DNA from: an uncultured bacterium
GTDB taxonomy: Bacteria > Actinomycetota > Coriobacteriia > Coriobacteriales > Coriobacteriaceae
Length of the DNA stretch: 49,392 nucleotides
Reading direction: 5' to 3'
Assembly (NCBI GenBank): GCA_905215755.1
Contig: CAJMRE010000011.1
Span: forward strand, 1-49,392
Position 1 is the stretch's first letter. Each line of letters begins with the position of its first letter. A program made the position numbers and the translations under genes. The notes under the pieces were generated by a model. It did no database searches. It was not told the DNA's origin and saw only the letters and a list, made by a program, of their open reading frames with translations. Shown in pieces: positions 1 through 6,724 of this stretch.

Positions 1-90
1 AAGCGGTCGGCGGGGCCATTGTGGCTCTTGACAGCGGATTGGGTCATATGAGCGAGCGGGTCGCATTTGTGACAAGGTGACGTGAAACGA

Positions 91-119
91 AAGGGCGCTG
101 ACCTTTTGGTCGCGCCCTT
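91..119 (-). terminator. Putative terminator downstream of lysS
   Basis: In the minus direction this is a GC-rich hairpin with arms starting AAGGGCGC and an AAAA loop, followed by a T-rich stretch (TCGTTT). It lies about 80 bases past the lysS stop. The rest of positions 1-197 holds no supportable gene. Confidence 0.55.
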
Positions 120-167
120 GAAGTTGAACGTCAGATTGTCCAAATGCGGCCCGCGCAGCGTCGAGCC

Positions 168-194
168 GTTACGCGGTTCGTAGAACCGCGTAAC
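168..194 (-). repeat. Stop-codon-proximal hairpin repeat, copy 1
   Basis: This is a perfect 12-bp inverted repeat (GTTACGCGGTTC and GAACCGCGTAAC) with a 3-base loop. It begins 3 bases after the lysS stop codon. A near-identical hairpin follows the dtd stop codon at 4684-4711. No T-tract follows, so it is better described as a repeated palindrome than as a classical intrinsic terminator. Confidence 0.7.
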
Positions 195-197
195 TAG

Positions 198-2162
198 TTA
201 GTACATCTTTGCGCCGGCGGGGATGGAGGCGTCGAGCTGGATCAGGTTGAGGCGCTCCTCACCATCCTCCTCGTGGATGGCACTGATGAGCATGCCGCAG
301 CTGGGGATGCCCATCATCTTGCGCGGAGGCAGGTTGGTGATGGCGAGCAAGGTCTTGCCGACCAGGTCCTCGGGCTCGTAATAAGCGTGAATACCGGAGA
401 GGATGGTACGGTCGGTGCCGGTGCCGTCGTCGAGCGTAAAGTTCAGCAGCTTCTTGGACTTCTTGACGGCCTCGCATGCCTTGACCTTCACAGCGCGGAA
501 ATCGCTCTTGGAGAAGGTATCGAAGTCGACGAACTCCTCGAACAGCGGCTCAACGGCGATCTTGGAGTAATCGAGCGTGGGCTTAAGCGACTTAACGAAC
601 GGGCTCGCGGCGTTGCCGGCCTCGGCAGCCTTGGCGGCAGCGGCACCGGACTGGAAACCCTTCTCGGGCTTCATGTGCGGGAACAGCAGCACGTCGCGGA
701 TAGAAGCCTGGTTGGTAAGCAGCATGACCACGCGGTCGATACCAATGCCAATGCCGCCCGCGGGAGGCATACCGTACTCGAGGGCGCGCACGTAGTCCTC
801 GTCATACTCCATGGCCTCATCGTCGCCGCCGGCCTTCTCGGCCATCTGGGCGGCAAAGCGCTCGGCCTGGTCGACCGGGTCGTTGAGCTCGGAGAACGCG
901 TTGGCGTACTCGTGGCCGGCAATAACCAGCTCAAAGCGGTGCGTCAGGCGCGGGTCGTCCTCAAAACGCTTGGCAAGCGGGCTGACCTCGATGGGGTAAT
1001 CGCACACGAAGGTCGGGTTGACGATGGTGTCCTCGCCCAGCTCATCGTAAATCTCGGCGATGATCTTGCCAGCAGTCCACTCGGGCTTGATCTCCAGGCC
1101 CTTCTCGCGCGCGGCGGCAGCAAGCTCCTCGACCGGCGTGTCGATGGTGACCTGCTTGCCGAGCACGTCGGAGACGATGTCGGTCATGGGGCGGCTGGCC
1201 CACTCACCAGAAAGGTCGATGGTCTGGCCCTGGTACTCGATGACCTCGGGGTTGCCGATGGCCTTGTTGGCCGCCTTAATGACGCCCTGGGCGAGCGCCT
1301 TCATGCCCTCGAGGTCGGAGAAGGCACGGTAGGCCTCCATCGTAGTGAACTCGGGGTTGTGGGTGAGGTCCATGCCCTCGTTACGGAAGATGCGGCCGAT
1401 CTCGAACACGCGCTCAAAACCACCGACGATGCAGCGCTTGAGGTGCAGCTCGGTGGCAATACGCAGGTAGCACTCCTGATCGAGCGCGTTGAAGTGAGTG
1501 ATGAACGGCTTGGCAGTAGCGCCGCCCTGGATGGTCTGCAGGATGGGGGTCTCGACCTCCATGTAGCCGTCGGACTCCATAAAGCGACGGAAGGTGGAGA
1601 GAATCTGCGAACGCTTACGGAAGGTCTCGCGAACGTCGTCGTTGGCGATCAGGTCGACATAGCGCTGGCGATAGCGGGTCTCCTTATCGGAAAGACCGTG
1701 GAACTTCTCGGGCAGCGGACGAACGGCCTTGGCAAGCAGGGTCGCGCTCTTAGGGGCAACGGAAAGCTGGCCGCGCTGGGTACGCACGACCACGCCGGTC
1801 ACGCCCAGGATGTCGCCCAGGTCGAGGGCCTTGAGCGTACTCCAGGCAGCCTCGTCCATGTCGTTGATGCGGCAGAACAGCTGAATCTCGGCAGTCGCAT
1901 CGCGCACGACGATGAACATAATCTTGCCCTGACCGCGCTTGGCGACCACACGGCCGGCGATCTTCACCACGTCCTCGGTGTCCTCGCCATCGGCAAGCTC
2001 GGCGTACTTAGCCTCGATATCGGCGACGTAGTCCTCAAGCTCAGAGTGCTCAGGATAGGGGTTCTGGCCCGCCTCGAACAGGGCGGCGCGCTTGGCCAGG
2101 CGGGTGGCGCGCTCGTCGTTGAGCGTCGATGCCTGATCGGCGGCGTTCTGGTTCTCTGCCAT
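198..2162 (-). CDS. lysS: Lysyl-tRNA synthetase (class II) with C-terminal tRNA-binding domain
   Basis: This enzyme attaches lysine to tRNA-Lys in the cytosol. An N-terminal OB-fold anticodon-binding region (about residues 65-150) precedes a class II catalytic core. The core shows motif 1 near 195-208, motif 2 (FEIGRIFRNEG, 253-263) and motif 3 (GIGIGIDRVVMLL, about 470-482). The catalytic part ends near residue 502, the usual length for LysRS. After a short Ala-rich linker, residues about 544-654 form a second OB-fold like the C-terminal dimerising/tRNA-binding domain of MetRS and Trbp111 (key blocks DFRAVKVKACEAVKKSKKLL, ILSGI, NLPPRKMMGIPSCGM). The fusion makes the protein 654 residues instead of about 500. 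The ATG is preceded by GAGGAG. It lies 79 bases downstream of greA in the same direction, with a hairpin between them. Confidence 0.97.
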   Translation of the reverse strand: MAENQNAADQASTLNDERATRLAKRAALFEAGQNPYPEHSELEDYVADIEAKYAELADGEDTEDVVKIAGRVVAKRGQGKIMFIVVRDATAEIQLFCRINDMDEAAWSTLKALDLGDILGVTGVVVRTQRGQLSVAPKSATLLAKAVRPLPEKFHGLSDKETRYRQRYVDLIANDDVRETFRKRSQILSTFRRFMESDGYMEVETPILQTIQGGATAKPFITHFNALDQECYLRIATELHLKRCIVGGFERVFEIGRIFRNEGMDLTHNPEFTTMEAYRAFSDLEGMKALAQGVIKAANKAIGNPEVIEYQGQTIDLSGEWASRPMTDIVSDVLGKQVTIDTPVEELAAAAREKGLEIKPEWTAGKIIAEIYDELGEDTIVNPTFVCDYPIEVSPLAKRFEDDPRLTHRFELVIAGHEYANAFSELNDPVDQAERFAAQMAEKAGGDDEAMEYDEDYVRALEYGMPPAGGIGIGIDRVVMLLTNQASIRDVLLFPHMKPEKGFQSGAAAAKAAEAGNAASPFVKSLKPTLDYSKIAVEPLFEEFVDFDTFSKSDFRAVKVKACEAVKKSKKLLNFTLDDGTGTDRTILSGIHAYYEPEDLVGKTLLAITNLPPRKMMGIPSCGMLISAIHEEDGEERLNLIQLDASIPAGAKMY

Positions 2163-2180
2163 AAGTTAGCTCCTCAAACT

Positions 2181-2213
2181 AAATCGCTCCCTAGGATTCG
2201 GTCCCAGGGAGCG
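2181..2213 (-). terminator. Hairpin between greA and lysS
   Basis: The inverted repeat CGCTCCCT/AGGGAGCG is followed in the minus direction by a short T-poor run (ATTTAG). It may reduce read-through from greA into lysS or attenuate lysS. The weak T-tract makes full termination uncertain. Confidence 0.5.
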
Positions 2214-2241
2214 AAAACATACCTTTACGCGGGACCGTGGT

Positions 2242-2712
2242 CTAGCGTGCGATCTTGGCGATGGTGTAGACGCGAGTCTTGCCGGAAGGCGTAACGACCT
2301 CGACGGAGTCGCCCTCGCCGTGACCAATGATGGCGTGACCGACCGGAGACTCGTTGGAAATCTTGTGCTCGAGCGAGTTGGTCTCGGTGGTACCGACGAG
2401 CGTGACTTCCATGACCTCGCCGTTGGGATCAATCAGCGAAACGGTGGAACCGATGGAGACGGTCAGGTCGCCCGTGGTGGCAGCAACCTGAGCGTTGGCG
2501 AGGATGGCCTGGATCTCGGCAATACGAGCGGCGTTCTGGGCCTGCTTGTCCTTAGCGGCGTCGTACTCGGAGTTCTCCGAAAGGTCGCCGAACGCGCGGG
2601 CTTCCTTGATGTCCTCGACGATCTCCTTGGCGTAATCGCCCTCACGCCAAGCGAGCTCCTCGACGAGCTTCTGGCGGCCCTCAGCGGTCAGTACGATCTG
2701 GCTTGCGTCCAT
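2242..2712 (-). CDS. greA: Transcription elongation factor GreA
   Basis: GreA enters the RNA polymerase secondary channel and stimulates cleavage of backtracked transcripts. The 156-residue product has the usual length. The N-terminal coiled coil contains LTAEGRQKLVEEL at the start and the GDLSENSEYDAAKDKQ region with the acidic tip. The C-terminal FKBP-like domain contains SNESPVGHAIIGHGEGDSV. The start MDASQIVL was chosen because GGGGAG lies just upstream; a longer in-frame start 10 codons earlier has no ribosome binding site. It is read toward lysS. Confidence 0.96.
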   Translation of the reverse strand: MDASQIVLTAEGRQKLVEELAWREGDYAKEIVEDIKEARAFGDLSENSEYDAAKDKQAQNAARIAEIQAILANAQVAATTGDLTVSIGSTVSLIDPNGEVMEVTLVGTTETNSLEHKISNESPVGHAIIGHGEGDSVEVVTPSGKTRVYTIAKIAR

Positions 2713-2760
2713 ACGGATATCTCCCCAACTCTGATCAAACAATCAACTGTCAACAAAACG

Positions 2761-2793
2761 AAAAAGACCGGCTAGCCTGCGGGCAAGCCGGTC
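2761..2793 (-). terminator. Intrinsic terminator of tatA
   Basis: In the minus direction the stem GACCGGCT...AGCCGGTC is followed directly by TTTTT. It sits 25 bases past the tatA stop codon and separates tatA from greA. Confidence 0.88.
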
Positions 2794-2818
2794 AGGTGCT
2801 CACCCCAAAGGGATGGGA

Positions 2819-3094
2819 CTACTCTGCGTCCGCGTCGCTGTCCTCTGCCTGCTTCTTCTTGGCAGCAGCGAGCTTGGCCTCGAGCTCAGCGATCTCCTTG
2901 TCCTCCTCGGACTGCTCGACCACGACCTCCTCGGCCTGCTTGGTCTCGGCCTTATCGTCGCCCTCCATACCCTCGCGGATATTCTTGACGGTAGAGCCGA
3001 GGGACTTGCCGAGCTTCGGCAGGTTCTTGGGCCCGAAGATAATCAGGACAACGACGAGAATAATGATGAGCTCAGGAGCCCTCAGTCCAAACAT
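2819..3094 (-). CDS. tatA: Twin-arginine translocase subunit TatA
   Basis: This is the pore-forming subunit of the Tat pathway, which exports folded proteins across the cytoplasmic membrane. The 91-residue product has a short N-terminal transmembrane helix (ELIIILVVVLIIF, about 8-20). The hallmark FGPKNLPKLGKSLGSTVKNI hinge and amphipathic helix follow. The tail is acidic and lysine-rich, with coiled-coil character (residues 45-91). The start was chosen at MFGLRAPEL, where GGAGG lies 6 bases upstream; the longer open frame runs into the tRNA gene and is not real. It is monocistronic, with its own promoter and terminator. No tatC is visible nearby. Confidence 0.94.
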   Translation of the reverse strand: MFGLRAPELIIILVVVLIIFGPKNLPKLGKSLGSTVKNIREGMEGDDKAETKQAEEVVVEQSEEDKEIAELEAKLAAAKKKQAEDSDADAE

Positions 3095-3130
3095 GTAGAC
3101 CTCCACAATACAGCGAGACAAGCTCGAATG

Positions 3131-3159
3131 AGTATACCGCGGGTATCGCGGTATCACAA
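3131..3159 (-). promoter_or_regulatory. tatA promoter with overlapping palindrome
   Basis: On the minus strand a -35 box TTGTGA (3154-3159) and a -10 box TATACT (3131-3136) are separated by exactly 17 bases. The perfect inverted repeat ATACCGCG-N5-CGCGGTAT (3134-3154) fills the spacer and enters the -10 box. This geometry suits repressor binding. Promoter assignment is by match to the sigma-70 consensus only. Confidence 0.7.
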
Positions 3160-3167
3160 CACTAGCT

Positions 3168-3195
3168 AAAAAAAGGGACCGCAAGAAGCGGTCCC
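3168..3195 (-). terminator. Intrinsic terminator of tRNA-Pro
   Basis: In the minus direction the perfect stem GGGACCGC-TTCTT-GCGGTCCC is followed by seven T residues. It begins 12 bases after the encoded CCA end of tRNA-Pro. Confidence 0.92.
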
Positions 3196-3206
3196 TCCTC
3201 ATGCTC

Positions 3207-3283
3207 TGGTCGGGTTGACTGGATTTGAACCAGCGACCCCTGCGTCCCGAACGCAGTGCTCTACCAAACTGAGCCACAACCCG
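3207..3283 (-). tRNA. tRNA-Pro, anticodon CGG
   Basis: A full cloverleaf can be drawn. The acceptor stem is CGGGTTG/CAACCCG and the D-arm is GCTC...GAGC. The anticodon stem is CTGCG/CGCAG with loop TTCGGGA (anticodon CGG, reading CCG). The T-arm is GCTGG-TTCAAAT-CCAGT, the discriminator is A, and CCA is encoded. A possible -10 (TACTAT, complement of 3295-3300) lies 11 bases upstream. A strong terminator follows. Confidence 0.97.
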
Positions 3284-3332
3284 TTAGCTCGACTATAGTA
3301 ACAAAGATTTTCGCCGCGTGCTAGAGAAATTT

Positions 3333-4229
3333 TTATTTCTTTGGCGCGTCGATTTGAACCGTGTTGGGAATGAGCTCAGTCGCGCAGGCCCACCAGCCAT
3401 TTTGCTGGACAGCGTCGGCAAGCCTTTCGGCCGTGGCGGCGGTGTCGCAAATGGCAAACGAGCAGGCACCCGATCCGCACACATCTACAGCAACGGTGCC
3501 GTCCTGTTTACGCAGCCAATCGAGAACCGTTTGAATCTGCGGCTCCATCTGTGCGGAAATGATACCCAGGTTGTTATGGATGAGCGCATATGCCGTCTCG
3601 GCATCACCAGCACGCAAGGCAGAAGCTATCGCGCCGAGCTTGTCCGCAGGCACCGGGGCCTCGTCAAAACGTCGATAGGCTTCAATTGTCGAAACACTTG
3701 CCTCGCGCGGCTTGACCAGCACGACGGGCGTCGCGGGCAGCGCGGGGTACTCAGTTGCCAGCACGTCTCCCCCACCTACGTAGAACGCAGGGCTCACGTG
3801 CAAAAAGAACGGGACGTCGGCACCAATGCCTCGCGCAATATCGTCGAGCGCTGGGTCGGTGCGATCAATGCCCCAGAGCTCCGCCAAGGCGACAATGACC
3901 GCGGCCGCATCCGTCGAGGGGCCGCCCAAGCCGGCGCACAATGGAATGCGCTTCTCAATCGTCACGCAGATGTTTGCCTCGCGACCATAATGCTCGGCCA
4001 TAGCAACCGCAGCCCGATACGCCGTATTCTTTTGCATGGGAAAATCTGATGCCGGAACCGTCTGGACGGTCAGCGCCTGCGCCGGCGTGACCGTCACGGT
4101 ATCGGAAAGACCGACGGCCGCCATCAGGGAATCGACCCTGTGGTAGCCGCGGTCATCGCGCTCGGTATGAACCCCCAGGTAGAGGTTAATCTTTGCCGGC
4201 GCGGAAAGAGTCAGGGACCGATCGGTCAC
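3333..4229 (-). CDS. ispE: 4-diphosphocytidyl-2-C-methyl-D-erythritol kinase
   Basis: IspE phosphorylates CDP-methylerythritol with ATP in the non-mevalonate (MEP) isoprenoid pathway. The 298-residue GHMP kinase begins with the family signature SAPAKINLYLGV. Its ATP-binding glycine-rich motif reads IPLCAGLGGPSTDAAA; the common family form is AGLGGGSSDAA, so two positions differ. The segment GIGADVPFFL and the C-terminal CGSGACSFAI block are typical. The start is GTG, only 2 bases after the stop of the upstream veg-like gene, with GAGGAG inside the end of that gene, so the two are probably translationally coupled. Veg-ispE adjacency is also common in Firmicutes. Confidence 0.93.
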   Translation of the reverse strand: MTDRSLTLSAPAKINLYLGVHTERDDRGYHRVDSLMAAVGLSDTVTVTPAQALTVQTVPASDFPMQKNTAYRAAVAMAEHYGREANICVTIEKRIPLCAGLGGPSTDAAAVIVALAELWGIDRTDPALDDIARGIGADVPFFLHVSPAFYVGGGDVLATEYPALPATPVVLVKPREASVSTIEAYRRFDEAPVPADKLGAIASALRAGDAETAYALIHNNLGIISAQMEPQIQTVLDWLRKQDGTVAVDVCGSGACSFAICDTAATAERLADAVQQNGWWACATELIPNTVQIDAPKK

Positions 4230-4231
4230 CG

Positions 4232-4528
4232 TTAATGCTCCTCGAGCTGATTGCCGAGCGGGGTAAAGATGTGCTCGCCGCTCTCGGGGTCGAACAGCTC
4301 GACCTGACCGGTGAGCACATCGATATACTGGTAGGACTGACGCGACTTGCGGCCACGACGCTCGTCAACCTCGACAATGAAGACGGCCGGGTGGACGCTC
4401 TTGATGGTGCCCATGCGCTCGACGACGCGGGTACGGCCCATGTTGGCCTTAACCTTGACGCGATCGCCCACCATATCGGTCAGCTTCTCGTGGATGTCGT
4501 CGACGTGATTGACTTCCATCTCTTCCAT
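4232..4528 (-). CDS. Veg family protein
   Basis: This is a small protein of 98 residues. Its core (VGDRVKVKANMGRTRVVERM, then GTIKSVHPAVFIVEVD and SQSYQYIDVLTGQVELF-like blocks) aligns by eye with Bacillus subtilis Veg, which stimulates biofilm formation and is thought to act on matrix-gene regulation. In this organism the role is unknown. The start MEEMEVNH was chosen because GGAGG precedes it by 8 bases; an upstream ATG has no site. It is cotranscribed with ispE. Its leader carries a promoter and a terminator-like hairpin. Confidence 0.85.
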   Translation of the reverse strand: MEEMEVNHVDDIHEKLTDMVGDRVKVKANMGRTRVVERMGTIKSVHPAVFIVEVDERRGRKSRQSYQYIDVLTGQVELFDPESGEHIFTPLGNQLEEH

Positions 4529-4555
4529 GAACAGGGCCTCCAGAAGGTGCAATTC

Positions 4556-4575
4556 AAAAAGGGGATAATACCCCT
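4556..4575 (-). terminator. Terminator-like hairpin in the veg leader
   Basis: In the minus direction AGGGG-TATTAT-CCCCT is followed by TTTT. It lies between the predicted veg promoter and its start codon. The stem is only 5 bp, so it could act as a weak attenuator rather than a full stop. Confidence 0.45.
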
Positions 4576-4595
4576 AAGATAGACAAAACTCTAAT

Positions 4596-4625
4596 ACTAT
4601 AGCACCCTGTTGTGGCCATACGCAA
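4596..4625 (-). promoter_or_regulatory. Putative promoter of veg-ispE
   Basis: A -35 box TTGCGT and a -10 box TATAGT on the minus strand are separated by 18 bases, about 70 bases upstream of the veg start. The boxes are reasonable matches; no operator is recognised. Confidence 0.5.
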
Positions 4626-4683
4626 GTAGCTAAATGAGCCCCGTCCCAAATACGTACCAGACGACAATCTCGCATGACCAGTT

Positions 4684-4711
4684 GTTACGTGGTTTGGTAA
4701 AACCGCGTAAC
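4684..4711 (-). repeat. Stop-codon-proximal hairpin repeat, copy 2
   Basis: In the minus direction GTTACGCGGTTT pairs with AAACCACGTAAC (one G:U pair) around a 4-base loop. It starts directly after the dtd stop codon. The copy after lysS (168-194) shares GTTACGCGGTT and the TAC loop core. Confidence 0.7.
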
Positions 4712-5158
4712 CTAAAGGTTGTCGGTGTCCAGGACGATGGTGAATGGGCCATCGTTGACCAGGTCGACCTTCATGTCGGCGCCAAAGATACCGTGCGCCA
4801 CGTGTTCGACATCTTGGCGAACGAGCGTCAGGAAGTACTCGTAGAGCTCGTTGGCAACATCGGGCGCGCCGGCATCCGTAAACGATGGGCGGCGACCGTG
4901 GCGGCAGTCAGCGAACAGCGTGAACTGCGACACCACGAGCACCTCACCGTCGACATCGGCAAGCGCCAAGTTGGTCTTGCCGTTCTCGTCCTCGTTGATG
5001 CGCAGCCCGCGGAGCTTGCCCCACAGCTTATCGGCCTCGGCACGCGTATCGCCATGGCCCACACCCAGCAGCACCAGGTAGCCGCGTCCAATGCGGCCCA
5101 CGCACTCGCCGTCGACCGTCACGCCGGCGTTGAGTACGCGCTGCACCACCGCACGCAC
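4712..5158 (-). CDS. dtd: D-aminoacyl-tRNA deacylase
   Basis: DTD hydrolyses D-amino acids (and glycine mischarged on tRNA-Ala) from tRNA, protecting translation. The 148-residue length is standard. The two active-site blocks are visible: SQFTLFADCRHGRRPSF near residues 78-94 and NDGPFTIVL near the C-terminus (the GP motif that enforces chiral selectivity). The start is GTG, 3 bases after the rdgB stop codon, with GAGGAG inside the end of rdgB, which suggests translational coupling. It is the last gene of the murE-to-dtd cluster. Confidence 0.95.
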   Translation of the reverse strand: MRAVVQRVLNAGVTVDGECVGRIGRGYLVLLGVGHGDTRAEADKLWGKLRGLRINEDENGKTNLALADVDGEVLVVSQFTLFADCRHGRRPSFTDAGAPDVANELYEYFLTLVRQDVEHVAHGIFGADMKVDLVNDGPFTIVLDTDNL

Positions 5159-5161
5159 GGC

Positions 5162-5803
5162 CTACTCCTCGCCCGTCAGTTTGGCGGATAGGTGCTCGAG
5201 CGCATGGAATCGATGGCTGATGGCGTTCTTCTCGTCCGCCGTCAGCTCGGCCATGGTCTTGCCCGGCGTGTCGACCGGCAGGAACAGCGGGTCGTAGCCA
5301 AAGCCGTGATCGCCGCGGCCCTCGTGCGCGATAACGCCCTCGCAGGCGCCCTCGCCATAGGTAACCAGACCGTCCGTGTCGATGAGCGCGACGACGCTCA
5401 TAAAGCGCGCGGTGCGGTCCTCATCTGCCACGCCTTCCAGGTTAACGAGAAGCTTGGCGTTGTTGGCGGCATCGTCGCCGTGCACGCCCGCATAGCGCGC
5501 GCTATACACACCGGGCTCACCGTCCAGCGCGTCGACGACCAAGCCCGAATCGTCGGCAATGGCCATAAGGCCCGTCTCCTCAACCGCGGCTTGGGCCTTG
5601 ATGATGGCGTTCTCCAAAAACGTCGTGCCGTTTTCCTCGGGATCCTCAAAATCACCCAGCTGGCCGAGCGCCACAAAGCGCACCTCGGGCATGACCTTGC
5701 CCAAAATGGCCTCGATCTCGGTGAGCTTATGGGCGTTGCCCGTTGCCACGACGATGGTCGCCGCCGGGTCGAGGGTGTCGATGTCAATCTTCTCAAGTGC
5801 CAT
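5162..5803 (-). CDS. rdgB: XTP/dITP diphosphatase (Ham1/RdgB)
   Basis: This enzyme hydrolyses non-canonical purine triphosphates (dITP, XTP) to monophosphates and so keeps them out of DNA and RNA. The 213-residue product shows TGNAHKLTEI near residue 21, the catalytic block DDSGLVVDAL followed by GEPGVYSARYAG, GFGYDPLF, and a C-terminal ISHR substrate motif. An AAGGAGG sequence precedes the ATG. It is coupled to dtd downstream. A hairpin overlapping the rph stop codon separates it from rph, which is usually adjacent to rdgB in Actinobacteria. Confidence 0.95.
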   Translation of the reverse strand: MALEKIDIDTLDPAATIVVATGNAHKLTEIEAILGKVMPEVRFVALGQLGDFEDPEENGTTFLENAIIKAQAAVEETGLMAIADDSGLVVDALDGEPGVYSARYAGVHGDDAANNAKLLVNLEGVADEDRTARFMSVVALIDTDGLVTYGEGACEGVIAHEGRGDHGFGYDPLFLPVDTPGKTMAELTADEKNAISHRFHALEHLSAKLTGEE

Positions 5804-5909
5804 GACTGGCCTCCTTGTCTCTATAGCAAGCCGCGTGAGGGGCGTTTGGGCACTTGACCTCTCCCCTCTCAGGCGATCGGACCTTTCAACGCAGCATTTC
5901 AGCAGATAA

Positions 5910-5947
5910 AACCTACCAAAATAAACCTGTCCCTTTTTGGCAGGTTA
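5910..5947 (-). terminator. Hairpin overlapping the rph stop codon (GGGACAGG type)
   Basis: In the minus direction the TAA stop of rph is the first part of a stem, AACCTGCCAAAA/TTTTGGTAGGTT, enclosing a loop with AGGGACAGG. The right arm leads into TTTTAT. The same design recurs after the asp23-like gene (33084-33121) and, with different arms, after lgt. It probably ends or attenuates transcription between rph and rdgB. Confidence 0.65.
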
Positions 5948-6670
5948 GGCGATGGCTTGGCGCTGAAGCTCGATGAGCTCGGCGACACCCTTGTCACCCA
6001 GGTCAAGCAGGGCGTTGAGGCGTTTGCGGTCGAAGGGCGCCTGCTCGCCGGTGCCCTGGAGCTCGATCATCTCACCGGTATCGGTGGCGACGAGGTTCAT
6101 GTCGACCTCGGCATGACTGTCCTCGGAATAATCGAGGTCAAGCAGCGTATTGCCGTCGACAACGCCCATAGAGATGGCAGCCACCTGGCCGGTAAGCGGG
6201 ATGCGCTCGATCTTGCCCGCCTCGACCCACATGGCGAGGGCGTCGTGCAGCGCCACCCAGGCGCCGGTGATGCTCGCTGTACGCGTGCCGCCATCGGCCT
6301 GAATCACATCGCAGTCGACGGTGACGGTGTACTCGCCGAGCGCCTTCATGTTGACGACGGTACGCAGGCTGCGGCCAATGAGGCGCTCGATCTCCATGGA
6401 GCGACCCTTGCGGTTGGCGTGCTCGCGCTTGCAGCGCTTGCCGGTCGACGCCGGCAGCATGGCGTATTCCGCGGTCACCCAGCCGGCCTTAGCTCCCTTT
6501 CGCCAGCCCGGCACGCCCTCCTCGATAGTGGCGGCGCACAGCACGCGCGTGTCACCGAACTCGGCCAAACACGAGCCGTGGGCGTGCTTCATGACGCCAC
6601 GGGTGAGCTTAACGGGGCGCAACTCGTTGGCGGCGCGGCCGTTGGCGCGGTTGACCTGCATGTACTCCAT
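5945..6670 (-). CDS. rph: Ribonuclease PH
   Basis: RNase PH is a phosphorolytic 3'-to-5' exoribonuclease that trims tRNA 3' ends. The 241-residue protein has the expected length. Recognisable blocks are HGSCLAEFGDTRVLC, the RGRSMEIERLIGRSLR-type arginine-rich hexamer region, and the active-site stretch DCDVIQADGGTRTASITG. The start MEYMQVNR is supported by AAAGGA 7 bases upstream; a second ATG three codons later is possible. It is downstream of murI in the same direction with 54 bases between. Confidence 0.95.
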   Translation of the reverse strand: MEYMQVNRANGRAANELRPVKLTRGVMKHAHGSCLAEFGDTRVLCAATIEEGVPGWRKGAKAGWVTAEYAMLPASTGKRCKREHANRKGRSMEIERLIGRSLRTVVNMKALGEYTVTVDCDVIQADGGTRTASITGAWVALHDALAMWVEAGKIERIPLTGQVAAISMGVVDGNTLLDLDYSEDSHAEVDMNLVATDTGEMIELQGTGEQAPFDRKRLNALLDLGDKGVAELIELQRQAIA

Positions 6671-6724
6671 AGAAATATCCTTTCGGCAAAATATGTGGCG
6701 AAGGCTTTGGCGGCTGCCTTACAT

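Noticed and set aside
273..2294. Very long plus-strand open frame opposite lysS
   Set aside because: It is the shadow of lysS in a GC-rich genome: low-complexity Leu/Gly/Asp composition, no motif, and lysS is certain.
3219..3277. N-terminal extension of TatA
   Set aside because: The longer frame reads through tRNA-Pro and its terminator; the GGAGG-supported start at 3094 gives a normal TatA.
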